A DNA stretch of 64,000 nucleotides from positions 61,205,062 to 61,269,061 of the forward strand of contig JASEVX010000007.1 in the NCBI GenBank assembly GCA_031761405.1, written 5' to 3'. Made by a program: the position numbers and the translations under genes. Within the stretch, counting starts at the first letter, position 1; the number at the start of each line of letters is the position of its first letter. Under the pieces are notes generated by a model. It had not been told where the DNA came from, did no database searches, and worked only from the letters and a program-made list of their open reading frames with translations. This DNA is from Serripes groenlandicus. Taxonomy: Eukaryota; Mollusca; Bivalvia; Cardiida; Cardiidae. Below are positions 43,005-53,635 of the stretch, in pieces.

Positions 43005-43292
43005 TGACAACGGCGGCATTATTTTGTATACACCTCGGAGGTGAGGTGATAGTGTCTCTGCCTCGGGTTCGAGAGGTCGCGGGTTTGATCATCGGCCAGG
43101 TAAATTTCAAAGACATTAACACATGGTAGTAATAACGTTCCTTCCTTGTCTGCTCAGGGTTGCGGGGTTAGCTTTACGACTAACTGGCTGGTGTCCGGAT
43201 CAAAGACCGAGTAGTACAGTACTGGTAACATACCAAGGAAACGCCGTAATGTAACGGAAACATTGTTTAACGCGAGGTTGGACTGTATATGT
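43005..43292 (+). mobile_element. SINE-E, nearly full length
   Basis: Head with GAGGTGAGGTGATAGTGTCT and B-box region GAGGTCGCGGGTTTGATC, CAAAGACATTAACACATGGT, GCTTTACGACTAACTGGCTG, ACTGGTAACATACCAAGG, AAACGCCGTAATGTAACGG. It ends in GAGGTTGGACTGTATATG, a family I-like terminus. A second partial body phrase lies at about 42830-42875. Confidence 0.75.
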
Positions 43293-43856
43293 TATGTGGT
43301 CTGATCTCGATCTACACAACGTATGGTTCTCATCATCATCATCTTGTTTTGGTTGAATGAATGATTGTTTATATGTGCGCGAGTACGCTGTCAATGTAAA
43401 TTGTGGGATATGGATATGTGGTGTAGACCGATATCAGACTGTATACATTTATATAGTTTGATATCGGTATGCACTATTGTATTTGTTTGGTATGGACTAT
43501 TGTATTTGTTTTTATTGTCGGAAAAGTTGTTTAATATTTATAATTTATTTTATCTTTTCTTCTTGTAAAGGGATTACGTTTTGAAAATTGTTAATACTTG
43601 TTTGTAACTTACTATAGGCAAATGTGCCTGAATGTAATAAAATGTATTGTATTGTATTGTATATCCATTCTTGCAGTACTGAATGACTTTTCCTTAAAAT
43701 GGTTTTAAGATTCGATATACATTGATAACATCAGTTTCATGACCCAATTTTTACATAAAGTTCAAAAGCTATATAAATCTGTAGATTAATGTGTTTATAA
43801 ATGCGATACAGCGATATAGTACCTACCAGCGTACATCTCTGAACATTAACTACCTC
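43293..43856. other. No gene; possible retroelement tail
   Basis: Near 43610-43664, GGCAAATGTGCCTGAATGTA followed by ATAAAATG and (TATTG)n resembles the 3' end of a LINE with a pentanucleotide tail. No reverse transcriptase frame upstream. Confidence 0.4.
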
Positions 43857-44087
43857 TTTAACTCTTTTCCTCATATAAACACTTTCGGACGCCTCTGCAG
43901 CAGACGGCTTTTTGAAAACATAGTGACAAAAGAAGAAATTGCACAAAACGTGCAATTTCTCCTTTTGCCACAATGTTTTCCACTTTAAGTCATAGGTTAT
44001 CCATTCAATTATTGAGATTTTTTATTTTTTGTCAAAATATGTTCAAAGTCGTCTGTTGCAGAATTGTCGTATGAGGGAAAGGGTTAA
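43857..44087 (-). mobile_element. Rep-B element, GCAC subtype
   Basis: TTAACTCTTTTCCTCATATA to ATGAGGGAAAGGGTTAA. Tip TTGCACAAAACGTGCAA, both arms in the GCAC/GTGC state. Confidence 0.93.
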
Positions 44088-44130
44088 AAACATGTTCATA
44101 TTCGTTAACTTACTTCCCTTGAGTGTTTGA

Positions 44131-44601
44131 TTTGCTTTGGTGTTTTACGCCGTTTTCAAACAATGTTTTAAGTATCTCTTGGCGTTTCCTTGGTGAGTGT
44201 CCATTTCTACTGGTCCATTTATCCTGACACCAGTAAGTCAGTCGTAATGTTAACCTCGCAACCTAAGGAGGGTAGCCATTACTACCATCGTTAACCCTTT
44301 CCCTCATACAACAAATCTGCATAAGACGACTTTGAACATATTTTGTCAAAAAATAGAACATAATTGAATAGATAACCTATGACTAAAGGTTGAAAACATT
44401 GTGGCAAAAGGAGAAATTGCTCGTTTTGAGCAATTTCTTCTTTTGTCACTATGTTTTCAAAAAGCCGTCTGCTGCAGAGGCGTCAGAAAGTGTCTATATG
44501 AGGGAAAGGGTTAAAGTCTTTAGTATGACCAGGACGGGGATGGGACCCGCGACCTCACGCATCGGAGGCCGGACGCTATTACACTACCCCACAAAGGCGG
44601 T
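44131..44601 (-). mobile_element. SINE-E copy split by rep-B
   Basis: Left piece TTTTACGCCGTTTTCAAACA ... GTAGCCATTACTACCATCG; right piece AGTCTTTAGTATGACCAGG ... GACCTCACGCATCGGAGGC. The 224 bp between is a complete rep-B with TTAA on both sides. The intact SINE-E at 41.3 kb reads straight through TTAA at the same position. Confidence 0.9.
44291..44514 (+). mobile_element. Rep-B element nested in SINE-E
   Basis: TTAACCCTTTCCCTCATACA to ATGAGGGAAAGGGTTAA, GCTCGTTTTGAGC hairpin, TTGAATAGATAACC spacer. Target TTAA duplicated. Confidence 0.95.
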
Positions 44602-44659
44602 CATTTCCCACGAAAAGACGCATGGAAGAATCAGCATAAGACGGTGTGGTGTGATCAAA

Positions 44660-44792
44660 GCATGCATTGCTCAAAATGAGCAAGTCTCCCTTTCGTCACA
44701 ATATTTTCAAATAGTCAATAATTGTTTTTGTTTTCAAAGATTGGCTTAGACAATGTCTGTGACAGATTTTGTTGTGTGTTTGAAAGGGTTCA
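44660..44792 (-). mobile_element. Rep-B right half
   Basis: ATTGCTCAAAATGAGCAAGT hairpin remnant, CACAATATTTTCAAAT, and end TGTTTGAAAGGGTTCA. The left end is absent. Confidence 0.6.
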
Positions 44793-46309
44793 GTGAAAGC
44801 TATCTCACGTGAACAAGAATTACAAACATATTGATAAATGGAAATGTGATTTCAATAAAAAACAAAACCACAGCTGATAGCAGTCATTACGCAAGAGTAG
44901 TGTTGCCCATATTACAACGACAATATTTTCGTTTTATATAATATTTCCAAATGACGGCTGCTGCCACGTGCTGCAAAGATGATGACAATTTCTCTGTTTA
45001 TGGGTCAAGGTTAGTCGTCATTACATGGCAAGGTCTTAATTACATCCAAAATAGATCAACATTTAATTGAACATAATTTAAAGATTCACATGTATGTAGA
45101 ACAGAATAGAACCTTTAATTGACATTAAGCATATAAGCTCATAGTCGCATAAAACATACATATAAATATACATACAACAGGAAATGGCATGTCGTTTAAT
45201 ACATACATATACATAACATTGTTATCATATGTTATACATTTAGGTTGAAAACGTGAGAATACTTCCGCTTATTGTTACATATTCCCGGAACATACAGCAT
45301 CCAGTACTGGTCATATACTAGTATTTCACGTTTTACCATTAATTTTCAGCCTCTACACACATCCGATAATATTTGTGACAAAAGCATTTATTTATTTATC
45401 TAATCTATGTAAAAACTAACAAGTGACATGAGTATCAAAGATGATGTTGGAAACGAACACATGGTACTTTTCAAGTTTTTCAAAACTGGTCGGGAAAAGT
45501 TGTTGTGCTAGCTGGGTTGATTCAGTGCAAACACGTCATTCTAAAACTGATCTCGGAGCGTAAATTCATTTATTTTGTTATCCTACTGAACACGATCTTA
45601 TTCTTTCCGGCACACCTTATAAACGTTTGAATTTTCAATGTCTTCTGCCTGTTATCATCATATGACAATAATGCAACATCTGTAACTAAATGTATATGGA
45701 AGGCATAGTTCCGTAATAGAAAACATTGAAAGAAAACAAATGATAAATGTCTCGTATTGGTTTTCAAAAAGCGCCTGCTGCAGATGCGTCAAACGTCTTC
45801 AGGACGGTTCATAAGTTACCCAAGTAACCAAAGCGGTATATACTTATGTCTACACTGGAAACCCTCAGACGATCGACCGAGTTATTAGAAACTACGCACA
45901 CTCATATAGCAGTTTTCTTTGTACTTAAAGGTCATAAATATTATATCAAGCACCACAAAGGGATAATATCATTTACTGACGGCTGAGTGTCGGATAAAAA
46001 CGGAATTAAACAAATATGCGCGTTTTTCATGTTTGCTGATAATTCTAACCACATCAAAGGGCAGTGTGTTACCAGCTTCCGCCATTTTACATCTGTGACC
46101 AAGATTCCAACCAATCAGAATGCGCCGATAAATATGTTACCTATGGTAACGACATTACGGGTAGGCAGTCCTTGCCGTGTTATGGAATAATATTCATTGT
46201 GTTCGAATTTGTTTTTGAAATGAATTTTTATTATGTTCAACTAACATGCATTGTCACCCTTTCTTCATTAATATCATGAAATATCGAGTTTCTTTTATTC
46301 AATTTACTT
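44793..46309. other. No gene seen; unassigned 1.5 kb
   Basis: Includes AACAGAATAGAACCTTTAAT at about 45101, like the phrase at 17.81 kb (possible retroelement tail), and a rep-B arm trace at 45763-45805 (GCCTGCTGCAGATGCGTC). Frames of about 65-70 codons near 46.0-46.3 kb are unrecognised. Confidence 0.45.
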
Positions 46310-46530
46310 TATAGCACAAACGGCAATATTGCGGTTTTTTCAAACAAAACAAATTCAGGTGAGTCAGATCGCAACGGGGGTCTCACCGGAAATCAGTACT
46401 GTAAATCATTTTAGTGATCGTAATGTTTTAAAACTCTACCACTCTGATAAGATGGGGCGAAATGATGGAGTCGATCTATTTTGAAGATGGAAGAGTCTAC
46501 TTCAGGGACTTTGGACGCAGAATGAGTTAA
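46310..46530 (+). mobile_element. Rep-C element, old copy
   Basis: CGGCAATATTGCGGTTTTTT, CAGGTGAGTCAGATCGCAAC, GGAAGAGTCTACTTCAGG, ending GAATGAGTTAA. Much more diverged than the others. Its right TTAA is also the left TTAA of the next rep-B. Confidence 0.75.
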
Positions 46531-46752
46531 CCCTTTCCCTCATATAAACGCTTTCTGACGCCTCTGCAGCAGACGGCATTTTGAAAACATAGTGACAAAA
46601 GAAGAAATTGCTCAAAACGAGCAATTTCTCCTTTTGCCACAATGTTTTCCACTTTTGGTCATAGGTTCTCCATTCAATTAAAGAGAGTTTCCATTTTTGG
46701 ACACAATATGTTCAAAGTCGTCTGCTGCAGAATTGTCGTATGAGGGAAAGGG
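46527..46752 (-). mobile_element. Rep-B element abutting rep-C
   Basis: TTAACCCTTTCCCTCATATA to ATGAGGGAAAGGGAG; the right TTAA is lost. Perfect GCTCAAAACGAGC hairpin. Insertion probably used the TTAA at the rep-C edge. Confidence 0.92.
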
Positions 46753-46892
46753 AGAAAACTCTTATAACATGAGTTAACGGGTACATGTGTTACATGTACG
46801 TTTAAAAATAATTATCCATACATCTGTCCTAACATTGAACATAATCTATTATTAATGCTTTCCTTTAAAAAGGGCTTTTGACACCCACTGTA

Positions 46893-47020
46893 GCACCGCG
46901 AAAACTAGGGAGAGCCATTACTACCAAATGTTAAGTATTTGGTATGACCGGACCAGATATCGAACCCGCGGCCCAAAGATCAAAGGCTGGCGGTTCGTCC
47001 GCTTCACAACCCAGGCGTTG
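46893..47020 (-). mobile_element. SINE-E head and body fragment
   Basis: GAGAGCCATTACTACCAAAT, GTATTTGGTATGACCGGACC, inverted B box ATCGAACCCGCGG and A-box side TCACAACCCAGGCG. Tail missing. Confidence 0.72.
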
Positions 47021-47114
47021 GGTTTATGCTACTTACTGCATGCAGTTTTATGAACATTAATACATTGTAAAATTAATATCATGTGTGGTTTATTAACATC
47101 TCTATTAATTCATT

Positions 47115-47328
47115 CAGAATGAATACTCATAGACACATGTCTGCAGCAGACGTATTTTGAAAACATTTTGACTAAAGGATAAATCGGACATTTGGGGCAT
47201 TTTTATACCTTTTGTCACTTCATTATCAACATAACTCAATATTGTTCCTTTCAAAAATAGAGATATTTTAATATTTCTGCAAAGTTGTTTTCAAAGTCGT
47301 CTGCTGCATATTTATTGTATGTGAGTTA
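47115..47328 (-). mobile_element. Rep-B element, diverged
   Basis: TCTGCAGCAGACGTATTTTG and CAAAGTCGTCTGCTGCATAT arms with TTTTGACTAAAGGATAAAT in place of the hairpin. Ends lack CCCTTTCCC. Confidence 0.65.
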
Positions 47329-47552
47329 AAAATGACAACATGTTATATCTGTCATATGTTTTTGTTTATTTGTAAATGTTTTTCAAACTATCAAACATAT
47401 TATTTACATTGGCAATTGTAGAAAAGGATCGTTTGGAATTAAGATTATCTCATCTGTTGTTTCGTGTAAGAAGATAAACGAAGCGTTGATACGGTTTTCT
47501 GTATTTGTCGAAACTCTCCAGGTGCAATGATTCCCTCAATTTTTATTGTCCC

Positions 47553-47783
47553 TTAATTCTTTCCCTCACATATACGATTTTTGACTTTCAGCAGCTGGCG
47601 CCTTTTAGAAAACATGGCGACAAAAGAAGAAATTGCTCAAAACGAGCAATTTCTCCCTTTTGTCACCAAGTTTTCAACTCTATTCAATTAGTGTACTTTC
47701 ATTTAAAGGGAGTTTCCAATTTTGTTCGTGTATTTTTTTTAAAGTCGTCTGCTGCAGAGTTGCCGTATGTGGGAAAGGGTTAA
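47553..47783 (-). mobile_element. Rep-B element, full length
   Basis: TTAATTCTTTCCCTCACATA to GTGGGAAAGGGTTAA. GCTCAAAACGAGC hairpin. Left outer arm diverged (TTTCAGCAGCTGGCGCC). Confidence 0.9.
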
Positions 47784-48032
47784 TTCTCTTTTTGTGCCTA
47801 GAAAGACTTTCATAAGTTAATCATACCAAGATCCCGATAGGCAGATATGTAGCCTGATCCCTATTCAAACGTTATTAACATTACACAACATCAAATGAAT
47901 GATATTCTTGACTTCGAGTGGATCAGTCGTAATTATACTAAGTACTCACGAGTATGATGCCTGACTAAAACATACGATACAGACAGTTGAACACATATTT
48001 ATACAGAGAAACAAAACGCTTCTTCCTTTAAT
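47784..48032. other. No gene seen
   Basis: Short unassigned spacer between two rep-B copies. Confidence 0.35.
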
Positions 48033-48237
48033 TTAACCCTTTCCCACAAACACCAAGTATGCAGCAGACTACTTTAAAAACATACTGGAAAAAAAAGTGA
48101 AAAATCTCCATTAATACTTATTTAGTTATTAAATAGAGTTAAAAACATTATGGCAAACCAGTTTCTTCTTCTGTCGAAATGTTTTCAAACGTCGTCTGCT
48201 GCAGAGGCGTCAGAAACCGTATATATGTAAGGGTTAA
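48033..48237 (+). mobile_element. Rep-B element, hairpin deleted
   Basis: TTAACCCTTTCCCACAAACA to TATGTAAGGGTTAA. AACATTATGGCAAACCAGTT joins directly to TCTTCTTCTGTCG, so the hairpin tip is gone. Confidence 0.85.
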
Positions 48238-48507
48238 AAGTAGCTACGGCCTTCTGCGCTTTATTCTGCAATGTTCGGTTTCGGAAGCAGGATTTGTTTT
48301 CAACCGTTTTCCTACTATGGCATTTCCCAGTATTATGTTTTAAAAGCATCCTATGAATAAACCGTGATATTGCAAAAAATGAAAGTATACTTTTTGAAGA
48401 AGAGATGGATTTATTGTGGGGAAAGAATAAAGACAGTTTTGAACAGTTTATTCTTTGCCTGCAATATATTCAAATTTCGTTTGATGAGAGTACCTTTTGT
48501 ACAAGGG
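48238..48507. other. No gene seen
   Basis: A 66-codon frame beginning at 48364 extends into the next rep-B; no features. Confidence 0.35.
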
Positions 48508-48742
48508 TTAACCATATCCTACATCCAGACGCTTGATGATGCCTCTGCAGCAGACTACTATTGAACACATGTTGACAAGAGGGGGAAATTGCTCGTCGTG
48601 AACAATTTCTCCTTTTGTCACAATGTTTTAAACACAACTAGTATTCAATAATAGTTCTTATATTAATTTGTTTCAATTTGTTTTTGCCTAGATCATTTTA
48701 AAATCGTTTGCAGCATATTTCGTTGCTAGTGGGAAAGGATGA
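48508..48742 (-). mobile_element. Rep-B element, older type
   Basis: TTAACCATATCCTACATCC to GTGGGAAAGGATG. GCTCGTCGTGAAC tip. The spacer is TTTGTTTTTGCCTAGATC rather than the common TCATAGGTTATCC. Confidence 0.8.
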
Positions 48743-48837
48743 TAAGGATTAAGGCACACGCCGTGATAAGATTAAAGGATACGACAGCTAACTACACGTG
48801 CTTCTTTCACACAATACGAGATTATCAGAGAAAACTG

Positions 48838-48985
48838 CAATTTCTCCTTTTATCGCAATGTTTTCGACACTACTAGTATTCAAAAATAGTTCTTACATTA
48901 TATTTCTTTAAATTATTTTTGCCTAGATATTATTTTCAAAGACATCTACTGCAGATTTATTGCATGTGGGAAAGGAAGGGTGAAA
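48838..48985 (-). mobile_element. Rep-B right half, duplicated
   Basis: Copy of the right half of the 48.5 kb rep-B, carried along by the tandem duplication. CACTACTAGTATTCAAAAAT and TTTTTGCCTAGATAT are shared. End GTGGGAAAGGAAGGG. Confidence 0.82.
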
Positions 48986-49011
48986 AGTGTTAAGACACGC
49001 TGTGGTAAGAC

Positions 49012-49195
49012 TTAACCCTTTCCCTCGTACGACGATCCTGCAGCTTGAATGGATAACCTATGACTAAAAATGGAAAACATTGTGTCAAAAGGAGAAATTG
49101 CTCGTTATGAGCAATTTCTTCTTTTGTCACTTTGTTTTCAAACAGCCGTCTGCTGCAGAGGCGTCAGAAAGCGTCTATATGAGGGAAAGGGTTAA
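49012..49195 (+). mobile_element. Rep-B, internally deleted, with paralogous empty site
   Basis: TTAACCCTTTCCCTCGTACG to ATGAGGGAAAGGGTTAA. The left arm is shortened (CCTGCAGCTTGAATGG joins both sides of a deletion). Hairpin GCTCGTTATGAGC intact. It sits in the second unit of a tandem duplication whose first unit is unoccupied. Confidence 0.95.
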
Positions 49196-49384
49196 AGATA
49201 GGACAGATAACCACACGTGCCTCTTTCACACAATACGAGATTATCAGAGAAAACTGTATCTTTGAATTACTTGTTAAGTCTGTCTTCTCTAACAACATTC
49301 TTTTCTTTTAATCTTATGTTTTATCTCTTTTTATGACTGGTACTTTCACGCAATCAGCATACCTTCAAATGCACAGTGAAAACA

Positions 49385-49615
49385 TTAACCCTTTACCTCA
49401 TATATACACTTTCTGACGCCTCTGCAGCAGACGGCTTTTTGAAAACATAGTGACAAAAGAAGAAATTGCACAAAACGTGCAATTTCTCCTTTTGCCACAA
49501 TGTTTTTCCACTTTTAGTCATAGGTTATCCATTCAATTATTGACATCTTCTATTTTTTGACAAAATACGTTCAAAGTCGTCTGCTGCAGAATTGCCGTAT
49601 GAGGAAAAGGGTTAA
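49385..49615 (-). mobile_element. Rep-B element, GCAC subtype
   Basis: TTAACCCTTTACCTCATATA to ATGAGGAAAAGGGTTAA. Tip TTGCACAAAACGTGCAA. Confidence 0.94.
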
Positions 49616-49968
49616 TGAAACTCCGACGTTTATTTGGTAAAGCATGATATCGCACTATAATGAATGGCGACTAAACTTATTTCAAATTGAAATGTTTGTA
49701 AAGAAATGGTATAGCAATGCAATGAATGAACAATCAAGTATTATTTCAAATTTAAACTTAAAAAAAAAATACATTGATTATAGAATAGAGTAGGAGGTGA
49801 AATACAGGTACATGCAAACCCCAAAACATGATATGCACTTCCTCTCAATGTGCTGTATCATTGTATGGAACAATACATGTAATCAAAGGGTCCTTGCTCA
49901 TATTGACAAGTCCGTGTTGCGCTCGAAAAAACATTCTATATCTACACATGGAGACAGCATTGTACAGC
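49616..49968. other. No gene seen
   Basis: AT-rich. Overlapping frames of about 60-85 codons on both strands run into the next rep-B and are not credible. Confidence 0.4.
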
Positions 49969-50201
49969 TTAACCCTTTCCCTCATACGCCAATACTGCAG
50001 CAGACGACTTTGAACATATTTTGTCAACAAACAGAAAATCTTGTTTACAGATGAATGGATAACCTATGACTAAAATGGGAAAACATTGTGGCAAAAGGAG
50101 AAATTGCTCGTTTTGAGCAATTTCTTCTTTTGTCGCCATGTTTTCAGAAAGCCGTCTGCTGCAGAGGCGTCAGAAAGCGTCTATATGAGGGAAAGGGTTA
50201 A
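49969..50201 (+). mobile_element. Rep-B element, full length
   Basis: TTAACCCTTTCCCTCATACG to ATGAGGGAAAGGGTTAA. GCTCGTTTTGAGC hairpin. Short insertion GTTTACAG in the spacer. Confidence 0.95.
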
Positions 50202-50274
50202 CCATACAGTGTAACCAGTCAGATCCAGTTATACTTTGTTACTTTAATTCAAACATAGAGTTAAAATGGGACTA

Positions 50275-50430
50275 AAACTACCTTTCCAGCAAACGACAAG
50301 TATGCAATACGTGTAAATAATTTTGAAAAAGCATAAACGTCTTTTAGTGGAATGTATTAAAAAGAGTCGTAACATTATGGGAAAAGTAGAAATTGTGCTC
50401 ATAATGCGTCTGAAAGTGGGAAAGGGATAA
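50275..50430 (+). mobile_element. Decayed rep-B
   Basis: CCTTTCCAGCAAACGACAAG, AACATTATGGGAAAAGTAG, GTGCTCATAATGCGTCTG, AAAGTGGGAAAGGGATAA. Hairpin and arms partly fused. Confidence 0.55.
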
Positions 50431-50670
50431 AGTGTTTGGTATATGTAAATTTCAAGGTGTTTCTTTTTATGAGAAATTGGGATAAATTATAGATAAACTA
50501 GCTATTTCATCTTTTTACCTAACCCGTCTTTAAATTGATGAAAATTAAACCCTTCATTTATCAAAGCGAAAAGGCGACATCAATAAGCAATGGTGCGATG
50601 TTTTATCATCTTTTTAAAATTAACAACGTCATGTAAAAATCCTCCAAAAGATCATTCCATTATTGTCAAC

Positions 50671-50900
50671 TTAAACCTTTCCCTAATACGACATTTCTGC
50701 AGCAGACGACTTTGAACAAATGTTGTCAAAACATAGATAATCTCTATAATTGAATGTATAACCTATGACTAAAAGTGGAAAACATTGTGGCAAAAGGAGA
50801 AATTGCTCGTTTTGAGTAATTTCTTCTGTTGTCACTATGTTTTCAAAAAGCCGTCTGCTGCAGAGGCGTCAGAAAGCGTCTATATGAGGGAAAGGGTTAA
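50671..50900 (+). mobile_element. Rep-B element, full length
   Basis: TTAAACCTTTCCCTAATACG to ATGAGGGAAAGGGTTAA. GCTCGTTTTGAGT hairpin with one tip mismatch. Confidence 0.95.
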
Positions 50901-50970
50901 ACACACGCTTACCCAAATGAGTACATACATTGAAGCTGCAATTTCTAGTATTAAGACGAAAAACACGCCT

Positions 50971-51245
50971 AGGCCCGTTAAACGATGTAGTGGTTAGGGC
51001 GTCCGCGGGTGGGCGTGCGTTTGATCCCCGATCGGGTCATTCCAAAAAGAGTGTAACAACAGAAGTACACTGGCTTTCCCTCACTGGCGCTCAAGATTGT
51101 ATATTGATGTATATATAAGATATGTTGATATTACGACTGTTTCGCTGTTGGCAGGATATATGAACCAGTAAACTGGTAACTTACCCAGAAAACGTCGTGA
51201 CATAAATAGAACAAATAATAATGTTGAAAGATGCGCTTAACGAAA
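50971..51245 (+). mobile_element. SINE-E, full length
   Basis: Head GATGTAGTGGTTAGGGCGTC (A box) and GTGCGTTTGATCCCCGATCG (B box), then CCCTCACTGGCGCTCAAG, ACCAGTAAACTGGTAACTTA and AACGTCGTGACATAAAT. It leads without a break into the ACCN tetranucleotide array. Confidence 0.85.
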
Positions 51246-52160
51246 TGCAACCAACCAACTAACCAACCAACCAGCAAACCAACCAACTAAGAGACCAACC
51301 AACCAACTGACAGACCGACCGACCGACCGACCAAACAACTAACCAACCAACCAAACAACCGACCGACCGACTGACCAACCGACCAACCGACCGACCGATC
51401 AACAGACCTACCGACCAATCAACCAACTGAACAAATAATAATGTTGAAAGATGCGCTTAACACAATGCAACCAACCAACCAACCAACAGACCGACTGACC
51501 GACCGACCGACCAACAAACCAACCAACCAACTGACCGACCGACCAACAAACCAACCAACCAACTGACCGACCGACCAACAAACCAACCAACCAACTGACC
51601 GACCGACCAACAAACCAACCAACCAACTGACCGACCGACCAACAAACCAACTGACCGACCGACCAACAAACCAACCCACCAACCAACTGACCGACCGACC
51701 AACAAACCAACCCACCAACCAACTGACCGACCGACCAACAAACCAACCAACCAACCGACAAACAAACAAACCGACCGACCGACCGACCGACCGACCGACT
51801 GACCGACCGACCGACCGACCGACCAACCAACCAACCAACCAACTGACCGACCGACCAACCAACCAACCAACTGACCGACCGACCAACAAACCAACCAACC
51901 AACCGACAAACAAACAAACAAACCGACCGACCGACCGACCGACCGACCAACCGACCGACCGACCGACCGACCGACCGACCGACCGACCGACCGACCGACC
52001 GACCGACCGTCCGACCGACCGACCGACCAACCAACCAACCAACCCACCAACAAACAAACAAACCGAACCAATCATTCAACCAACCAATCATTCAATCCTT
52101 CAACCAACCAACCAACCAACCAACCAACCAATCAACCAACCAATCAATCAACCAACCAAT
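51246..52160. repeat. ACCN tetranucleotide array, 0.9 kb
   Basis: Mixed AACC, GACC and AAAC units, with blocks such as GACCAACAAACCAACC repeated about every 44-60 bp. A 43 bp phrase beginning GAACAAATAATAATGTTGAA occurs at 51208 in the SINE tail and again at 51429, so part of the SINE tail was duplicated with the array. Overlapping V/G/R/S-rich frames of 204-227 codons in all three minus-strand phases are artefacts. Confidence 0.97.
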
Positions 52161-52516
52161 CATAATGGTGGAGAGTAAATATATCTGTGCGAATGCACTG
52201 TTCTCACTAGAGCCCACACTGTTAACAATATGCGACGCGGAATTTATTTTTGATTGCCGTGGTCCAAAATTTGAAAAAAAGATGTTCAAAGTAGTGATAG
52301 GTAATTTTATGCTTGTGTAGTCAGACGTTATGAGCCATCATTTGTTATATGTCAGTATATTCACCCCCAAAGTTGTCGTTCCCACAACAATTATTACATG
52401 CATAAAACAGCTAATAGTGCTGTGTGAACCATACGTCCTCAATGCGTCTGAGCCCATCCCAAAATACTAGATGTTCAGTAAAGGATGACTTATATTTACA
52501 GTGTAGCAATTTCGAT
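52161..52516. other. No gene seen
   Basis: Unassigned sequence after the array. Confidence 0.4.
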
Positions 52517-52740
52517 TTACCCTTTTCCACATACAGACGCTTGCAGATGCCACTGCAGCAGATGACTTTCGAGACATTGTGACAAAAGGAGAAATTGCTC
52601 ATGATGAGCAATTTCCCCTTTTGCCACAATGTTTATCAACTCTTTTCAATAGTTATACTCTCAAGTACATATATATATACCCTAGTTTTACCTAGATGTG
52701 TTCAAAGTCATCTGCTGCATATTTGTTGTATGTGGATTAA
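52517..52740 (-). mobile_element. Rep-B element
   Basis: TTACCCTTTTCCACATACAG to TGTATGTGGATTAA. GCTCATGATGAGC hairpin. The right end lacks GAAAGGG. Confidence 0.88.
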
Positions 52741-53635
52741 ATAACATACTGATAAAGTTCGGAATTCGGTCAAGTTTCTCCTGTCAGGAGGCATAAGGAG
52801 TAACACGACAACGGAATTCATAGATCCGAGATCTAATTTTATGCCACGTTCATCGACATGCAACAATTATAATCGTTAAAAACTTCCCGGTTCTTATGCA
52901 TCACATGGCTTTTATTTGTGATGCAGTGTTCGGTAATCGAGTGTACCAGTGTACCAGACAAAACATATCAATGTTTTTGATTGGCTAATATACTGTATCT
53001 CATTTGCATATCGGATCTATGAATTGTTTCCAGATCGTTGTACCCTAATTTAGTCCCTTATGAAAGGTTGAAGCAGCAATATTGTCATGTACTATTTCAT
53101 TGAGATCGGAAGTCAGAGACGTATATTTTTTATGTACCTTCAGTTTTAGCATTCCTGTATCATTTATGTGCATTTATTTTTAATATAATGCATGACTAGT
53201 TTGTGCTAGAAGATTGGGGTCGGTGTAGTTCGGGGAAGGGTTTTCACCATGGATGTGAACGACTGCGAACAGCGAACAAAAGTATCTGACCCTTTTTTGA
53301 TTTGGTTTGGCTAATATTTCAGAACACTGAATTCAAAACAAGAGTCAGAAACGATATAATATCCTGTGGATAAAGATCAGCAGAGAACGTAATGACACGG
53401 CCTTTTTCACTGCCCCAAAAGTATTAGGTGTCATTTCATAAACGGCTTGATGGAGAACAGACATCTCGTGATATAAGTATCTATGACCCCCCCCAAACCG
53501 ACCATACAGGTTTGCTATGTGTGCGTTATTGTTATCAATCTGACACATTCGAAGGTCAGCCTCGTGTGCGACGTAAAATTGTTACTATCATGTCTGAATT
53601 TATAACATTTACATTAGTCGCGCTATTGCATAGCC
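52741..53635. other. No gene seen; unassigned 0.9 kb
   Basis: Includes a direct repeat GTGTACCAGTGTACCAG (about 52941) and an ATTTGCAT octamer, neither interpretable alone. An 87-codon frame starting at 53428 is unrecognised. Confidence 0.45.

Larger units (their letters stand above)
48603..49256. repeat. Tandem duplication, about 235 bp unit, second copy interrupted
   Basis: Unit 1 is 48603-48837 and unit 2 is 48838-49256. Both run from CAATTTCTCCTTTT through CACAATACGAGATTATCAGA to GAAAACTG. Unit 2 contains a 180 bp rep-B at a TTAA (49012), where unit 1 has a bare TTAA (48772-48775). Subtracting the insert makes the units nearly equal in length. Confidence 0.9.

Noticed and set aside
51408..52091. 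Minus-strand frames of 204-227 codons, rich in V, G, R and S
   Set aside because: They occur in all three phases over the same tetranucleotide array. The composition follows directly from ACCN repeats.
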